Shown: positions 11,357-22,199 of the stretch, piece by piece
How the letters are laid out: each line of letters opens with the position of its first letter
How positions within the stretch are numbered: position 1 is the stretch's first letter
NCBI GenBank assembly: GCA_941918925.1
Contig: OW799234.1
Location: 117,465,128 to 117,529,127, forward strand
Reading direction: 5' to 3'
Length of the DNA: 64,000 bases
Source of the DNA: Phyto melanocephala
Lineage: Eukaryota; Arthropoda; Insecta; Diptera; Rhinophoridae
The notes under the pieces: generated by a model
Told to the model about the DNA's origin: nothing
Database searches by the model: none
The model's input: the letters and a program-made list of their open reading frames with translations, nothing else
Made by a program: the position numbers and the translations under genes

Positions 11357-11491
11357 TTAACCCATTTCCAGCCGCGAAACATAAAAGTCGTCCGAATTCG
11401 ATGAAATCCAGGTTTCTAGATAACATGAGGCTACTGAATTCAAATTCGTTATCAAAACTCACGTGGCCCTGTGGAGATCGTCAGAAATCGG

Positions 11492-11526
11492 TGTTCGCAA
11501 GCGCGAATGTTGGCCGCTATTCAACA
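11492..11526 (+). repeat. internal inverted repeat, left arm
   Basis: A 35-bp sequence starting TGTTCGCAAGCGCGAATG and ending GCTATTCAACA. Its inverse is at 12781-12815 with about two mismatches. It contains the palindromic core TTCGCAAGCGCGAA and starts 131 bp from the element's left end. Confidence 0.8.
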
Positions 11527-11799
11527 TTATTATTTTCTGTTTTAAAAAATTTCATATGATTTTCTTTTTCATATCTAAAGATACAATTAACACAAATTTC
11601 TTATGATTTTATCAATTATATTTATTAAGAAAAATTATGAAATTATAGTACCCCTCAAAACATATAGGATGTAAATGTACATTACACTTTTGGCACATTC
11701 ATTTTATTGGCTTTCCACAGGTTTTTAATCTGCAACGTTTTCCATCTATCTGCTCTACGGAAATGTGCTCTCAATTGACTCTTTATAAGTTGCGAGGTA

Positions 11800-12680
11800 C
11801 AAATTCTGGAGACTTATCTATTCTTTAAGATGACAACAAAAGCTGTTTTGCTATTATAATTTGGAAGCTTTTTGTGGCATAGATTTTTCGTTCTTTTCCT
11901 TTGAAGCAAAGCAGTGTAGCTTCCATGCATTGATAATCGATGCGCTTAAAACTGAAACAAAAACGTCCTATACCACTTTTTAGAGCGAATATATATTCAA
12001 TAATTTTGAACGGCATTGTCAGGCAAAAATTATAATTAAAAAAATTTTGTGGCTGCTGATAACTTCCGAATTTATTTCTTTTTTTTTTCCATCTTTTTAC
12101 CGAGTGAAATAGCTCAATTTGGTCAAAATTAGTACAAATTGTCAATTCTTTATTATCAGCCCAACGACAACCCAATATATTGTTCGCTTGATCAGAAGTC
12201 AGAATCACCACGGTTCAATTCATTTCCTGTTTTTAAAGGTGCCCTTATAATTTTATTGTTGTGGACAGTTCCAGTTGCACAAAATTGTTTTTCGCTAAGC
12301 AAACACATTAGTTGTTATGACGTGAAAAAGTTATCGAAAAAAACTCTGTTGTAATTTGTGTTTTCAACATTTTGTAATATTCTTAATACAACATCTGCAC
12401 CTAACCCGATTTGGCAATCATAATTATCACTGGCACCCGAATACGGTATACAGTTATACAAATACACATTTGAAGAGCAAATACGCCATAATATGTAACC
12501 AAATTGAATCGGTTTGTTTCTTATGTACATTTTACATGAGTGGCGTTCGATATATGGAACCATTTTTTCATCGATCGACAAATCGGAACTCCATATGCCA
12601 AACTGCATGTATTTTGAGTTTGCAATGTCTATCAATAGTATAACCTGAGGAATAAACACATTATTAGCCAATCGATCTCA
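11800..12680 (-). pseudogene. decayed piggyBac transposase
   Basis: Going down the minus strand, one open stretch reads FGIWSSDLSIDEKMVPYIER, then CKMYIRNKPIQFGYILW, GLGADVVL and NRVFFDNFFTS. These carry the first two catalytic aspartates (LSIDE, FFDNFF). After frameshifts and stops, the next stretches give GCRWADNKELTICTNF, SVKRWKKKRNK and QQPQNFFNYN, and then in another frame IRSKKWYRTFLFQF, the region after the third aspartate. The GGVD motif itself is destroyed and the N-terminal third is missing. At least three frame disruptions are needed to read through, so no active enzyme can be made. It is closer to PGBD-like proteins than to the intact transposase at 6959-8728. Confidence 0.8.
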
Positions 12681-12780
12681 CAGGAAGTTAAAATTTATTT
12701 TCCTTGGTTAGCTAATCGTTAAGTAATGTATAGATTGCTTTATGTCTCTGAGCATTTTTTTTTTTTTTTTCAATTATAGA

Positions 12781-12815
12781 TGTTGAATAGCAGCCAACGT
12801 TCGCGCTTGCGAACA
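12781..12815 (-). repeat. internal inverted repeat, right arm
   Basis: Begins TGTTGAATAGCAGCCAACG and ends CGCGCTTGCGAACA; near-perfect inverse of 11492-11526. It lies deep within the element, not at its edge. Confidence 0.8.
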
Positions 12816-13017
12816 GCAATATTTGCTGTTAAGTACAACAGCTATGTTAAAATTTTTCCTAGTTTTTAGTTTTGATTTTACTTTGTTTATTTGTTGCTGT
12901 AAAGACTGCATAGTTACAATTTTAAGTCTTTTACAATAAATATACATGATCGGTTAAATTAAAAACCTCTAAAAATGGTGGTGTAGAAAAATCGCGAATA
13001 GCATAAAAAATATATTA

Positions 13018-13711
13018 CACTGGTTTACAGCCAAAAAATACCAAGAACACCACATGCCTAGATAAGTTAATTGGGACCTCCTGAACACGAAAAACGTTGT
13101 AATTTTTTTTTTCTAAGTACCGTTTTTTAGATAACGGTACTTTTGTGTTTTTCGGTGTATGGTCTCACTCAAACCCTTGTGGAGCCCAACCGAAGTCTGA
13201 TCGAGATAAGTGACATATCGTTAGAAAGGTAATTAAATGCCTTTTCCGTCGATATGCTAAAAATTTTTATTTGATAAGAAATTGCTGAGTTATGGCACCT
13301 TCAAAATTTGCCTATTTTTTACGTTTTTTTCAAAATTTTTAATTTTTACTTCGTTTTTTTTCTACGTTAAAGTAAAGATCTGGAATGTTTTATTTTTTTA
13401 CCAAATAGCTTATTTAATTATTAACATTTTAAGCGTAATTTGAAAAAAATCGGATGAAAAATAAAGTTTTTATTAAGGATTTTGTGGAGCGACAATATTT
13501 TCATTCATTTATCTCGATCAGACTTTTCGGTTGGGCTCCACAAGGGTTTGAGTGGGACCATACACCAAAAAACACAAAAGTACCGTTATCTAAAAAACGG
13601 TACTTAGAAAAAAAAATTACAGCGTTTTTCGTGTTCAGGAGGTCCCAGTTAACTTATCTAGGCATGTGGCGTTCTTGGTATTTTTCCAAATTAAAAATTT
13701 GTAAAGCAGTG
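13018..13711. mobile_element. foldback MITE nested in piggyBac
   Basis: Two arms of about 180 bp are inverse copies: the left contains CACTGGTTTACA, ACCACATGCCTAGATAAGTT and CAACCGAAGTCTGATCGAGA; the right contains the inverses, ending TGTAAAGCAGTG. TTA flanks both sides (13015-13017, 13712-13714), a possible 3-bp target duplication of the PIF/Harbinger kind. The right arm holds an extra stretch of about 12 bp near its tip. The loop (about 13220-13505) is AT-rich and non-coding. Confidence 0.75.
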
Positions 13712-13838
13712 TTATTAACAAAATTATTATTTCTTATTTATATAAGCTAAGAATATATACAACACTTCTGCGTAAAAAATTTAAACATGACGGTTCAGTA
13801 AAGCAGGAAAAATTACCGATCAAAATGAGTAAGTTTTG

Positions 13839-13856
13839 TGTTCGCAAGTGCGAACA
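13839..13856. repeat. subterminal palindrome of second piggyBac
   Basis: TGTTCGCAAGTGCGAACA, an 18-bp near-perfect palindrome, 5 bp inside the right terminal repeat. Its core recurs in the 35-bp repeats at 11492 and 12781. Confidence 0.75.
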
Positions 13857-13996
13857 GAGGATGGAAATGGGTTAATATATTAATGAACTGTACTCCATTC
13901 TAATAAGTGCATAGAATTCATATATCGAATGCATCCTATATTTCATGAGATGATTTGGTTAGTTAACATGAATTGTTTAAGATTTTGCAAGATGTA

Positions 13997-14187
13997 GGTT
14001 AGGTTAGGTAGAACAGGCAGCTGTTGTGCAGCTCACTTGGGTCCATTATATTGATCCCTTTGTGGTACCTGAATAGCAAAGTAAGAATAGAATAGAAAGG
14101 AAGCAGACAAGTCCAGAGTCTCCGGCGGGAATCGAACCCGCAACCCCCAAACTAGCAGAACAGCACACGGCTGACTAGTCCATCAGG
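13997..14187 (-). mobile_element. tRNA-derived SINE, copy 1
   Basis: On the minus strand a tRNA-like head carries an A-box-like TGGACTAGTCAG and a B box GGTTCGATTCC, followed by a non-tRNA body and a tail CCTAACCTAACC. A perfect 10-bp target duplication GCAAGATGTA flanks it (13987-13996, 14188-14197). The element is 191 bp. The A and B boxes would be the internal RNA polymerase III promoter. Confidence 0.85.
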
Positions 14188-14197
14188 GCAAGATGTA

Positions 14198-14622
14198 ACA
14201 TTCCTGTTAAAAGACAACATTTATTACAAATTATTTCGCATTTTGGAAGTCATATAGAAATAAGGCTTTTACATTATTGCTTTAGAAGTCTTAAAAATGT
14301 AATTCATTTTTCACTTCTTCCAATTTTTGGGCTGATATGTCATTAAGGATGAATTTGTTATCATTCACATAAGCATTTGGACTTTTCTGTACATACTGCA
14401 TTGTGTCAATATATATTTCGATGACTTTATAATAAAAATTTCAGTTGTATTTTATATAAATATAACACGTTAACAAAAATAATTTGCAAGGTATTAAATC
14501 ACAAGATCAGAGAGGATGATTAAAGCATTCCTTAAGATAATGGTATCATTAATTTTGTTTTCAATAGATCTATTGTTTCAGTGGAACATATGCTCCAGAT
14601 CAACAGTATAAAAGACATTGTT
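14198..14622. other. no gene seen
   Basis: AT-rich DNA without recognisable repeats. Confidence 0.4.
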
Positions 14623-14876
14623 ATATCTGTGGCTTGGAGCTAAAAGGGCCAATGTCAAAATATTTACTTTTGAGAAAATTTGAATTGACCTTTAACTTTT
14701 ACATATGCTTTCATAGTGCATTGGCCAGTATTTTATTTATGAAACTGTTCTGGGTTACGTATGACTTTAGCTGTTTTACCATAATACAAAAGAGCGAAAA
14801 AACAAATCTAATGCAATGATTAACTCAAAAACGCAAAAAAGTGACATTGGCCCTTTTAGCTCCAAGCCACAGATAT
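14623..14876. mobile_element. short TIR element with 35-bp ends
   Basis: ATATCTGTGGCTTGGAGC at the left, continuing into TAAAAGGGCCAATGTCA, is repeated in inverse at 14842-14876. TA dinucleotides border both ends, so a TA target duplication is possible. The 254-bp body has no plausible gene. A non-autonomous DNA transposon is the simplest reading. Confidence 0.7.
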
Positions 14877-15146
14877 AGCGTTCTTTGTAATAGTGATAAG
14901 TCGTGTTAATTATCGACTCCAAATTCAGCACATCTTTGCTAATGACTGGAGGTTATTAACATGGTAATGTTCTCCATTAAATATCTTAATTTTTTTATAC
15001 AATTCACATCTTAACGTAGCTTTTGTTGAAACGTTTATATTTCCATTTTATCTCATACGCTACTGATCAAGACTTCATAACATAATTTGTAGTGCTACCA
15101 TTATACACATACATACATAGATGGCTTTTTACAACCCTGAAGGGTC

Positions 15147-16025
15147 TTAAGCCGAGGAAAGAATAGATTTCCAGGCGCTTCGGTCTTCTGCGCTCCTTCT
15201 CCAATTTCGAACATTTAGGTCCATTAGGTGTTGTTGGACCTGATCTTTCCATCGGAGCTTCGGTCGTCCTCTTCTGCGGACACCTTCGGGATCATACTCG
15301 AAAATTCTTCTTACTGGAGCTTCTTCATCCATCCGCACGACATGTCCAAGCCAGCGCAGTCTTTGTACCTTTATGCGCCTAACAATGTCAATGTCGGCGT
15401 ACAGCTCATACAGTTCATGATTCATACGATGCCGATAGTCTCCGCTTACACAGACCGGTCCATATATTTTACGAAGGATTTTTCTCTCAAAAACGCCAAG
15501 TACAGCTTCATCCGCTTGCGCAAGTACCCATGCTTCTGCACCATACAAAAGCACAGGTAATATGAGTGTCTTGTAAAATGTTATTTTCGTTACTCGAGAG
15601 AGGGCTTTACTTCTAAATTGCCTATGTAGCCCAAAGTAGCATCTATTTGCTAGTATTATTCTTCTTCGTATTTCCAGGCTGATGTTATTGCTCCTATTAA
15701 TGGATGTCCCGAGGTACACAAATTCTTCTACAGCACCAAAGTTATAGTTACCGACGTTCACAGTTTCACCTAATCTAGTAGATTTCCTGTTCGTTGAAAC
15801 CATCACCTTGGTTTTGCTTTCATTAACTGCCAAGCCCATTTTTAAAGACTGCCTCTCAATGCCTGCAAATGCAGCAGTTACATCTCGCAGTGTCCTACCC
15901 ATGATGTCAATATCATCAGCATATGCTTGGAGCATGTGACTCTTGGTGAAAATTATGCCATTTCTATTAACTGCTTCACCATTATAGCAATTTTGATTTA
16001 TATCGAAAATATTGAATTTGTTCAC
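15147..16025 (-). pseudogene. non-LTR retrotransposon reverse transcriptase, 3' part
   Basis: The open frame starts in non-homologous sequence and then enters a reverse transcriptase just before its catalytic box: VNRNGIIFTKSHMLQ, then YADD (about residues 36-39) and DIDIMGRTLRDVTAAF. Downstream come FVYLGTSI, LPVLLYGAEAW, ILRKIYGPV, LRWLGHVVRM and RRRGRPKLRWKDQVQ, the thumb and C-terminal region typical of insect LINEs. The fingers, palm A-B motifs and endonuclease are missing, so this is a 5'-truncated copy; the ATG is fortuitous. The 3' flank ends in a short ATGT-rich tail near 15100-15125. The clade is not certain. The frame has no internal stop, suggesting moderate age. Confidence 0.85.
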
Positions 16026-16589
16026 ATGTAATAAATATAAACAAAATTATTACACCCGGAAAAAATGTTCGACAAATGTTAAATCAATAATTGTATCATT
16101 TCTATGGAAAAACTCTAGGCATATTTATTCATCAGGTAGTTGCTGTTTTGTTTATTTTGATATTTATAAAATTTGGTATTTGATATATATAAGGTAAGAG
16201 AATGAATTGATTTTTGTCTATGATATTTGAGAGCAGCTGACGTTTAAAATAAATTAAGAGAAAAATAATTACCTAGAGAGTTAATACTACCTGATAAATG
16301 ATAAATTTGTCTTGGGAAAAAACATTTTCTTTTGATTTGTTAATTATGTCAATTGAAAATAAAACAAAGAATATTTTTTTAATTATGAGAGAAAGATTTG
16401 TGATAGTTAAGTGTAAAACTAAATATCGGCTAAAGCCTTGCCATGGCTTCGGAGACATACTTCTATCCGGTGGTCTATATTTTTAATGACACCCAGACAA
16501 TTTTAAGATTCAACATTATTAATGTGCCGAGTGATATCATCATTTATTCCTTGAGTTGTTTTTGCTTTATTGTCGTACATTTTATCTTT
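16026..16589. other. no gene seen
   Basis: AT-rich DNA with only short chance frames. Confidence 0.4.
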
Positions 16590-17045
16590 CACTATCCCCA
16601 AAGTAATATGTCCAAACGTTCTGCTTGTTAACGAATCTACTGGGACGAAAGTTGATGTGAAGATGTCGCTGAAGATTTTTTTGTAAAGTCACCATTTGAT
16701 TCTATCTGTTCAAAAAACCATTCAGTGTATTGGCGAAGCTTCAAATGGCCAGCTCTTAATTCATTTGAACCCTGTTATTCAAATTTACTACACTATCGTG
16801 AACAACAGCAATGTTTCCCGCAACACGAACTGAACGAACATACACAGGTATTTTCACATTTCAAACATAGACGGTTGGCTGAAATTTGCTTCCAATTCTT
16901 CTGATTCTGTACATTATTTATTCAATTATGCTGATCAATAAAATCTTGAAATGCACGAAATACATTTCGATTTGAACTTCTATTTCGATATAAGGCTTCA
17001 AGAATATTAACGCGGTGCTAAATGCCATGGTTGAATATGTCAAAC
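16590..17045 (-). pseudogene. decayed mariner-like transposase
   Basis: On the minus strand, in three frames, are ALYRNRSSNRNVFRAFQDFI followed by DQHN, then SVRVAGNIAVVHDSV, then KIFSD and FRPSRFVNKQNVWTY. They correspond in order to the helix-turn-helix (NGRS..A.FRALR..YGQHNRP type), the linker (RSARS.ENIAAV type) and the first catalytic block (IIFSDEAHF..NGFVNKQN type) of Tc1/mariner transposases. Stops and frameshifts throughout; the C-terminal half is missing. Confidence 0.65.
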
Positions 17046-18563
17046 AACGAAACAAAGAAATGTCTAAATATGTTGGATAAAAAACTTGACGTTAAGGTGT
17101 GACTCACAATTAATCTCACACTTTATAGTTGCACCACCGTTTATATTAATTAATTTTCTTAAGAACACAAAAGCAACCATGTGACAAAATTAGTTTAAGT
17201 AAACGAAGTTTACATTTCTACATTTCAATAACATGATCACAAGCTGAATAATTAAGTGCTAAACTGCATTGTCTAGACCTGAGTTTTCAGCAGAATTAAG
17301 TAATCAATTTGGTAAAATCGTTTTTAGTAAGTGAACTATTCACAATCCATTTTAATATTTTTAAAGGTTCATATTATCATAATCAATTTATAATTATTTT
17401 TATTTATTTTATTTATTTATGGCCTATAAGTAGTAGTTTCAGTCACTGTTGTTTGTTTAAATATTATACGTCTATAAATATATATTTTTGTTCAATATTC
17501 TTTTAACGTTAATTTGTTTACAATTTACGTTGTTAAACTTTTTCGTATTGTCGGATGCATTAACCGAAGTTGTCAATGCAGTCGTTCATTTATCTAATTG
17601 ATTCACATTATGTTCGAGATACAATGAAGAATGCAATTTATTTTAAACGTTTGCTTTTCGTAGCTGATTGATCGCGTTTAGGGTGGCCATAAGAAAAAAA
17701 CAAATACTGTTTAAAGCAAATTATTTTTTTTCAGATAAATTTCCAATATAGAAACTTAAAACAAACTCTATTAAAAACTATTTTTTATTATTATCAATTT
17801 TTTCTAATTTAATAAAGTAAATTCACAAATTAAGTCTGTTATCTTGAGAAGGAAATACCTTATCGTTATTTACTTTAAATTTGCTCAACTTAATTAAGTG
17901 TTGGCCTCTCTAGGTGAAGTAAAATTTTCTCATAATATTTCACATAAACAGTAAAAAATACAGACACACACTTATATATAAATGTATATATATATATGTA
18001 TATATCTTTATTATATATGTTGGTAGCCAATACACAAATACTCCTTCAGTCATACATAGGGGACAAACATTAAAACGTTTTTACTGCTGTTGTTACTAAT
18101 TCAATTTGCCTAAAAGCCATTTATCGAGTAACATTTTCATTAAAACTTCGTGCACATTTAACCAATCAAGCGAAAATGTACAAAATTAAAACTGAAATCA
18201 AATTAAACATCATTGAGTTGTATACATGCATTTGCTTGCATGTGTCTGTGTATGAAAATAAGTTTAAATTGAAAATAAGAAATAGAAAAAATCGTACTGC
18301 AATGTCCACTGATGTTGTTGCTTGAACTATTTTGTATGTCTGAAAAGTGGAGATTTTTATTTGGAAAAGAAATTGTAAAGTATACCTTTGTATCTACAGA
18401 AAAAGTATTGACAGCAAATTGCACAAAAATGGATAATGCAATATGTCGTTAAGTTTCTTTTAATTGTACTAGACAGTGCAGAATTCAAATTATTACAGTT
18501 TTTTTAAGTAAATGTAGTTATTTAATGTGACATTACATTAGCATACATATTCAAATTTCAAGT
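17046..18563. other. AT-rich DNA with TA microsatellite, no gene seen
   Basis: A TA/GTATAT tract lies at about 17975-18010. No frame with recognisable domains. Confidence 0.4.
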
Positions 18564-19361
18564 TTTTTATACCCTTCACACAGTGAAAAAGGGTATATAT
18601 AGGTTTGTCATTCCGTGTGAAATTTCTACAATTTTCATTTCCGACCCCATAAAGTATATATTTTCTGAAAGCTTATGAATAGAGGAGTCGATTAAGCCCT
18701 GACCGTCTGTCCGTCTGTCCGTCTGTCCGTCTGACCGTCTGTCCGTGTGTATGTTGAAATCAACTTTTTGAAGCCCCCCGACATAGGTTGGACCCGGGTA
18801 AGGTATTAAAATATCAGAAATATTCGGGAGTAGATCGGTATTGAAAATCAGAAACATCGGTACATAAACAACTGAGATATGAGCAAAAACCCACGACCAC
18901 CTCGATTTTCTTTTCATAAAAACAACATTACAACAACAACATACATACATACAAACGTGTATACTGGTTAGAGAAAACGTGGCATCGAATCCCAGCTGAG
19001 GCAAAAAAATTTTTTTTTAAATTTTTTTAAAATTTTTTTTTTTAATTTTTTTTTTATTTTTTTTTTATTTTTTATTTAATATATTATATATATTTTTATT
19101 ATTATTTTTTTTTATTTTTTTTTTTTTTTTAATTTTTTTTTTAATTTTTTTTTTGTTTTATATATATTATATATGTATATAATAATTTTTTTTTTTTAAT
19201 TTTTTTTTTAAATTTTTTTTTTTTAAATTTTTTTTTTATTTTTTATTTTTTTTTTTTTGTTATTTTTAACATACATACGTGAATTTACTGTTATTGCATG
19301 ACTACACGTTGTGAAGGGTATATAAGATTCGGCACGGCCGAATATAGCGCTTTTACTTGTT
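18564..19361 (+). mobile_element. DINE-1-like Helitron, subfamily with ACAGTGA start
   Basis: Starts TTTTTTATACCCTTCACACA with its own small hairpin partner AAGGGTATATATAGG, followed by TTTGTCATTCCGTG, CCCATAAAGTATATA and repeated CCGTCTGTCCGT. It ends with the hairpin GATTCGGC-ACG-GCCGAAT and GCGCTTTTACTTGTTTT. This is the DINE-1/INE-1 plan (non-autonomous Helitron), but the interior differs from the copies at 47007 and 61911: no CCACGCCCAC array, instead a long T-rich block. No Rep/helicase gene. Confidence 0.8.
19005..19262. repeat. T-rich low-complexity tract
   Basis: Almost pure T runs broken by A and TATATA, inside the Helitron-like element at 18564-19361. Probably an expanded or slippage-prone segment. 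Confidence 0.9.
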
Positions 19362-20141
19362 TTAATTAATTAATTTATATACAAGTTGAAAAGATTCTCA
19401 TTATTTTTAATATTATATGCCTCTTATATCTACTTCTCTTTCCCCAAAAAACTTCTGTTGGAACGAGTAACCTTCACAAAATGACATTTGTTAAACAATT
19501 TCTATGAGACTTAGCTCGTTTTGCAAAGACACGTAGATTTATTCCAGATGGACACTTTAGAACTATGTTGTATTTTAATTAACGAAACTTTAAAATAAAA
19601 GATTTGAGAATTTTCACAAAAGCACGTTATGTTTTTGAATTAAAATTTTTAAATAAATTAAAAATAAAATATCTGCCAAGCTATTAGTCGGATTATGAAA
19701 TAATAAAACACAACAAACTCGGTAAATTTGTTCAACTTTTTAGTCTTTAAAACACCTCAAGTTTAAACTATAAAACTTAATTATAACAAAAACACTGGTC
19801 TGCATCAAAAATCGCCTTTGAATAAAAATAAGTGGACTATATAAATTTTGACGCGCTAAACTTAAATCTGTCTTCAGTTTTCTTCTATCGGGCTTTTTTA
19901 TGGACTGCCTAATACTTTGCACGAAACAAGTCGGTTATACCTATGATACATTATTACTTGACAACGATAAGTATGATATTGACCAAAATACCAGCAAATG
20001 ATTATCAATAAAATTTTCTTAAAGTCAATAAAACAACGTCTTTTATATTAACAAGTGTGTGAGGGTTATTCAGAACTAAATTCCGATAATATTTTTTTAA
20101 ATGTTAAGTGAGTTCTATTTTTAGGGTCCAAAACGTCATTT
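19362..20141. other. no gene seen
   Basis: AT-rich DNA between two Helitron-like copies that lie in opposite orientation. Confidence 0.4.
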
Positions 20142-20222
20142 AACAAGTAAGAGCATTATATTCGGCTGTGCCGAATCTTTTATACCCACCACCAATTATG
20201 TGTACATTTCACTTTCTTTGTA

Positions 20223-20750
20223 GAGGGTGGTCAAATTTTAAGGGCCCATGTTGAAGGTGAACTACACCTAGTCTTTAAATTTGTTTTCTGCATTTAATTT
20301 TACATTTCTCAATCTCAAACTTACTCAATTTGATCCGTGGAAAGATACGCAAATGAGCAACGCGTTATAGTTTTTAAGGTTTTTTATTAAAATGGGCGTT
20401 CAAATCAAAATGCATTTTGTGCACCTTTTAATTCTTTTGATCAACATAATCGTTCAAATTCGTCCACAATCGGGAGAATTGTACAAAATATTTAAATTTC
20501 TGCCTTCTTAGTTCGTTGAATGGGAACCATTGCTGTTTTTTGCCCAACAATTGAGCATCAACATTTTCATTGAAAATTTGGACCATCAGATAAAGGAGTG
20601 TCGCCAAGGATGGGGGGAGGGGGTCATTTGGCCGATATTTTGTTTAATACATAATTGAATATACAAATATTATCATTATGAAAAAAAATGATAATAATTT
20701 CTTAAATAATTTGTGTTTTATTTAAAATCAACATCGGCACTTAAAATTAA
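20223..20750 (+). pseudogene. mariner-derived insert inside Helitron
   Basis: Starts GAGGGTGGTCAAATTTTAAG after a TA and ends TTAAAATTAA before TAACTTCG. Plus-strand traces of a Tc1/mariner transposase remain: the segment encoding NGRSNQNAF and LFDQHNRSNSSTIGRI, and near the end ENLDHQIKE then GGGHLADILFNT-like sequence. Most of the catalytic middle is deleted, and the right terminal repeat is clipped by about a dozen bases. The same insert, at the same Helitron position, occurs at 48718-49331 and from about 63607. Confidence 0.75.
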
Positions 20751-20799
20751 TAACTTCGATATGATAGTAAAATGTTTTCGTAAATTTAGTCTTTTAGTG

Positions 20800-21540
20800 A
20801 AAGTGGGCGTGACACGCCAATAAAGTTTCTGCTAATAAATACAACTTAAAAATTTCAATATAGTCCCTGATTTTCCCAAAAACTTTGTCAATAGAGAAAT
20901 AATATGAATTTAAGATAAACCGTTATATGGTAGGTGGGCGTGTCACCAAAACTTTTTGGCACAACAAATACATTGATTAGAAGGATATACGTAGCAAATT
21001 TCATCATCAGACCTCTAATTTTGGCGGTTTTATGATTTTTTCAATTTTATTAACGGTAGATAACGTGAAAAGTGGGCGTTATAGTAGGCGTGTTAAAGTT
21101 GTTTTTGCGAATGAGTACAACTTAGATGTTTCAATATAGCCCTTTATTATTCCAAAATCTTTATTAATAGAGAAATTATATGAATTTTAGGTAAAACGTT
21201 ATATGGGAGGTGGGCATGGCACCTTAATTTTTTTGGCACAGTAATGACATTGCCTAGAAGGATATACGTAGCAAATTTGATCATCATACCTCTAATTTTG
21301 GCGGTTTTATGAGCTTTTAAATTTTATTAACGGTAGATAACGTGATAAGTGGGCGTTATAGTAGGCGTGTCAAAGTTGTTTTTGCTAATGAGTATAGTCT
21401 AGATGTTTCAATATAGTCCTTTATTATTCCAAAATCTATATTAATAGAGAAATTATATGAATTTTTGGTAAAATGTAAAAAATGGGAGGTGGGCGTAAAA
21501 GTGGGCGTGGCACACTGATTTTCCGTTAAAAAAAAGCGCC
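20800..21540 (-). repeat. tandem units of the Helitron core
   Basis: Two and a half units with a period near 277 bp: AGTGGGCGTTATAGTAGGCG occurs at 21071 and 21348. Each unit contains GGGCGTG motifs, ATGGGAGGTGGGC and TAACGGTAGATAACGTG. Confidence 0.8.
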
Positions 21541-22199
21541 TCACCAAAATATAAAGTGTGCAAAATTTCAGAGTCGTACATCCAATTTTGTTGCTTTTAT
21601 GACGTTTTTGTTTTTAAATATACCGAAAAATACACTGTGCGGTATAAATTTTCGTACATTTTGATCGATAACTCCTCTCCTAATGCATAGACTTAGATAA
21701 TTTTCGGGGAAAAATATTGTTTTTACTCAGGAAATATATATTCGAAGTTTCATGGGTCTACGTTACTGCGTTTGGACACAATTCTATTTTATTCGATGTT
21801 CGAAGGACACGGTTTTTTCGACCTACTCTTGGTTTTCGAGCTATAACTCTCTTCCTAATATTCCGATTTAGCCCATTTTCAATACCAAACAAACCTTGTC
21901 TATAGGAAAGATTCTGGCAAAATTTGAGCCCCCTAGCTTTTTCGGTGCGACCTCTATCGTGCTTTCAACAGACAGACAGACGGACAGACGGACGGACATA
22001 GCTAGATCGTCATCAAATCAAACCCTGATTCAGAATATATATACTTTATGGGGTCTAAAATGGATATTTCGATGTGTTACAAACGGAATGACAAAATGAA
22101 TATACCCCCACCATTTTTTTGGTGGCGGGTATAAAAATTACAGGGCTAAAATTATAACATTAGAAGGTACAAGTCACAGAAATCGGTTGACAAGTGTTG

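Larger units (their letters stand above)
11357..13875 (-). mobile_element. second, decayed piggyBac-like element
   Basis: TTAA at 11357-11360 and 13872-13875 bracket inverted termini CCCATTTCCA (11361-11370) and TGGAAATGGG (13862-13871), a perfect 10-bp match. The element is 2,511 bp and contains a broken piggyBac transposase on the minus strand (11800-12680) plus a nested 694-bp foldback element (13018-13711). The termini and protein differ from those of the element at 6595-9165, so it is another family. A palindrome, TGTTCGCAAGTGCGAACA, lies 5 bp inside the right terminal repeat. Confidence 0.85.
20142..22137 (-). mobile_element. DINE-1-like Helitron, about 2.0 kb
   Basis: Reading on the minus strand, it starts TATACCCGCCACCAAAAAAA, continues with TTTGTCATTCCGTTTGTAAC, ACCCCATAAAGTATATATAT and a CCGTCCGTCTGTCCGTCTG block, passes through CCACGCCCAC-rich tandem units and ends with a hairpin ATTCGGC-ACA-GCCGAAT and CTCTTACTTGTT. 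This matches the DINE-1/INE-1 Helitron layout known from Drosophila. It carries no Rep/helicase gene and is non-autonomous. A mariner-derived insert lies at 20223-20750. It has fewer tandem units than the copies at 47007 and 61911. Confidence 0.85.

Noticed and set aside
13454..13750. 98-codon plus-strand frame
   Set aside because: It is the right arm of the foldback element; its inverse lies at 13018-13215.
14100..14187. functional tRNA gene on the minus strand
   Set aside because: A and B boxes are present, but the acceptor stem does not close and the segment sits inside a SINE with target duplications.
18576..19004. 142-codon minus-strand frame
   Set aside because: It reads through the CCGTCTGTCC repeat (SDGQTDRRTDGQ) of the Helitron-like element; non-coding.
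21896..22099. 67-codon frame with TDRQTDRRTD
   Set aside because: Same Helitron repeat in the copy at 20142-22137, not a gene.
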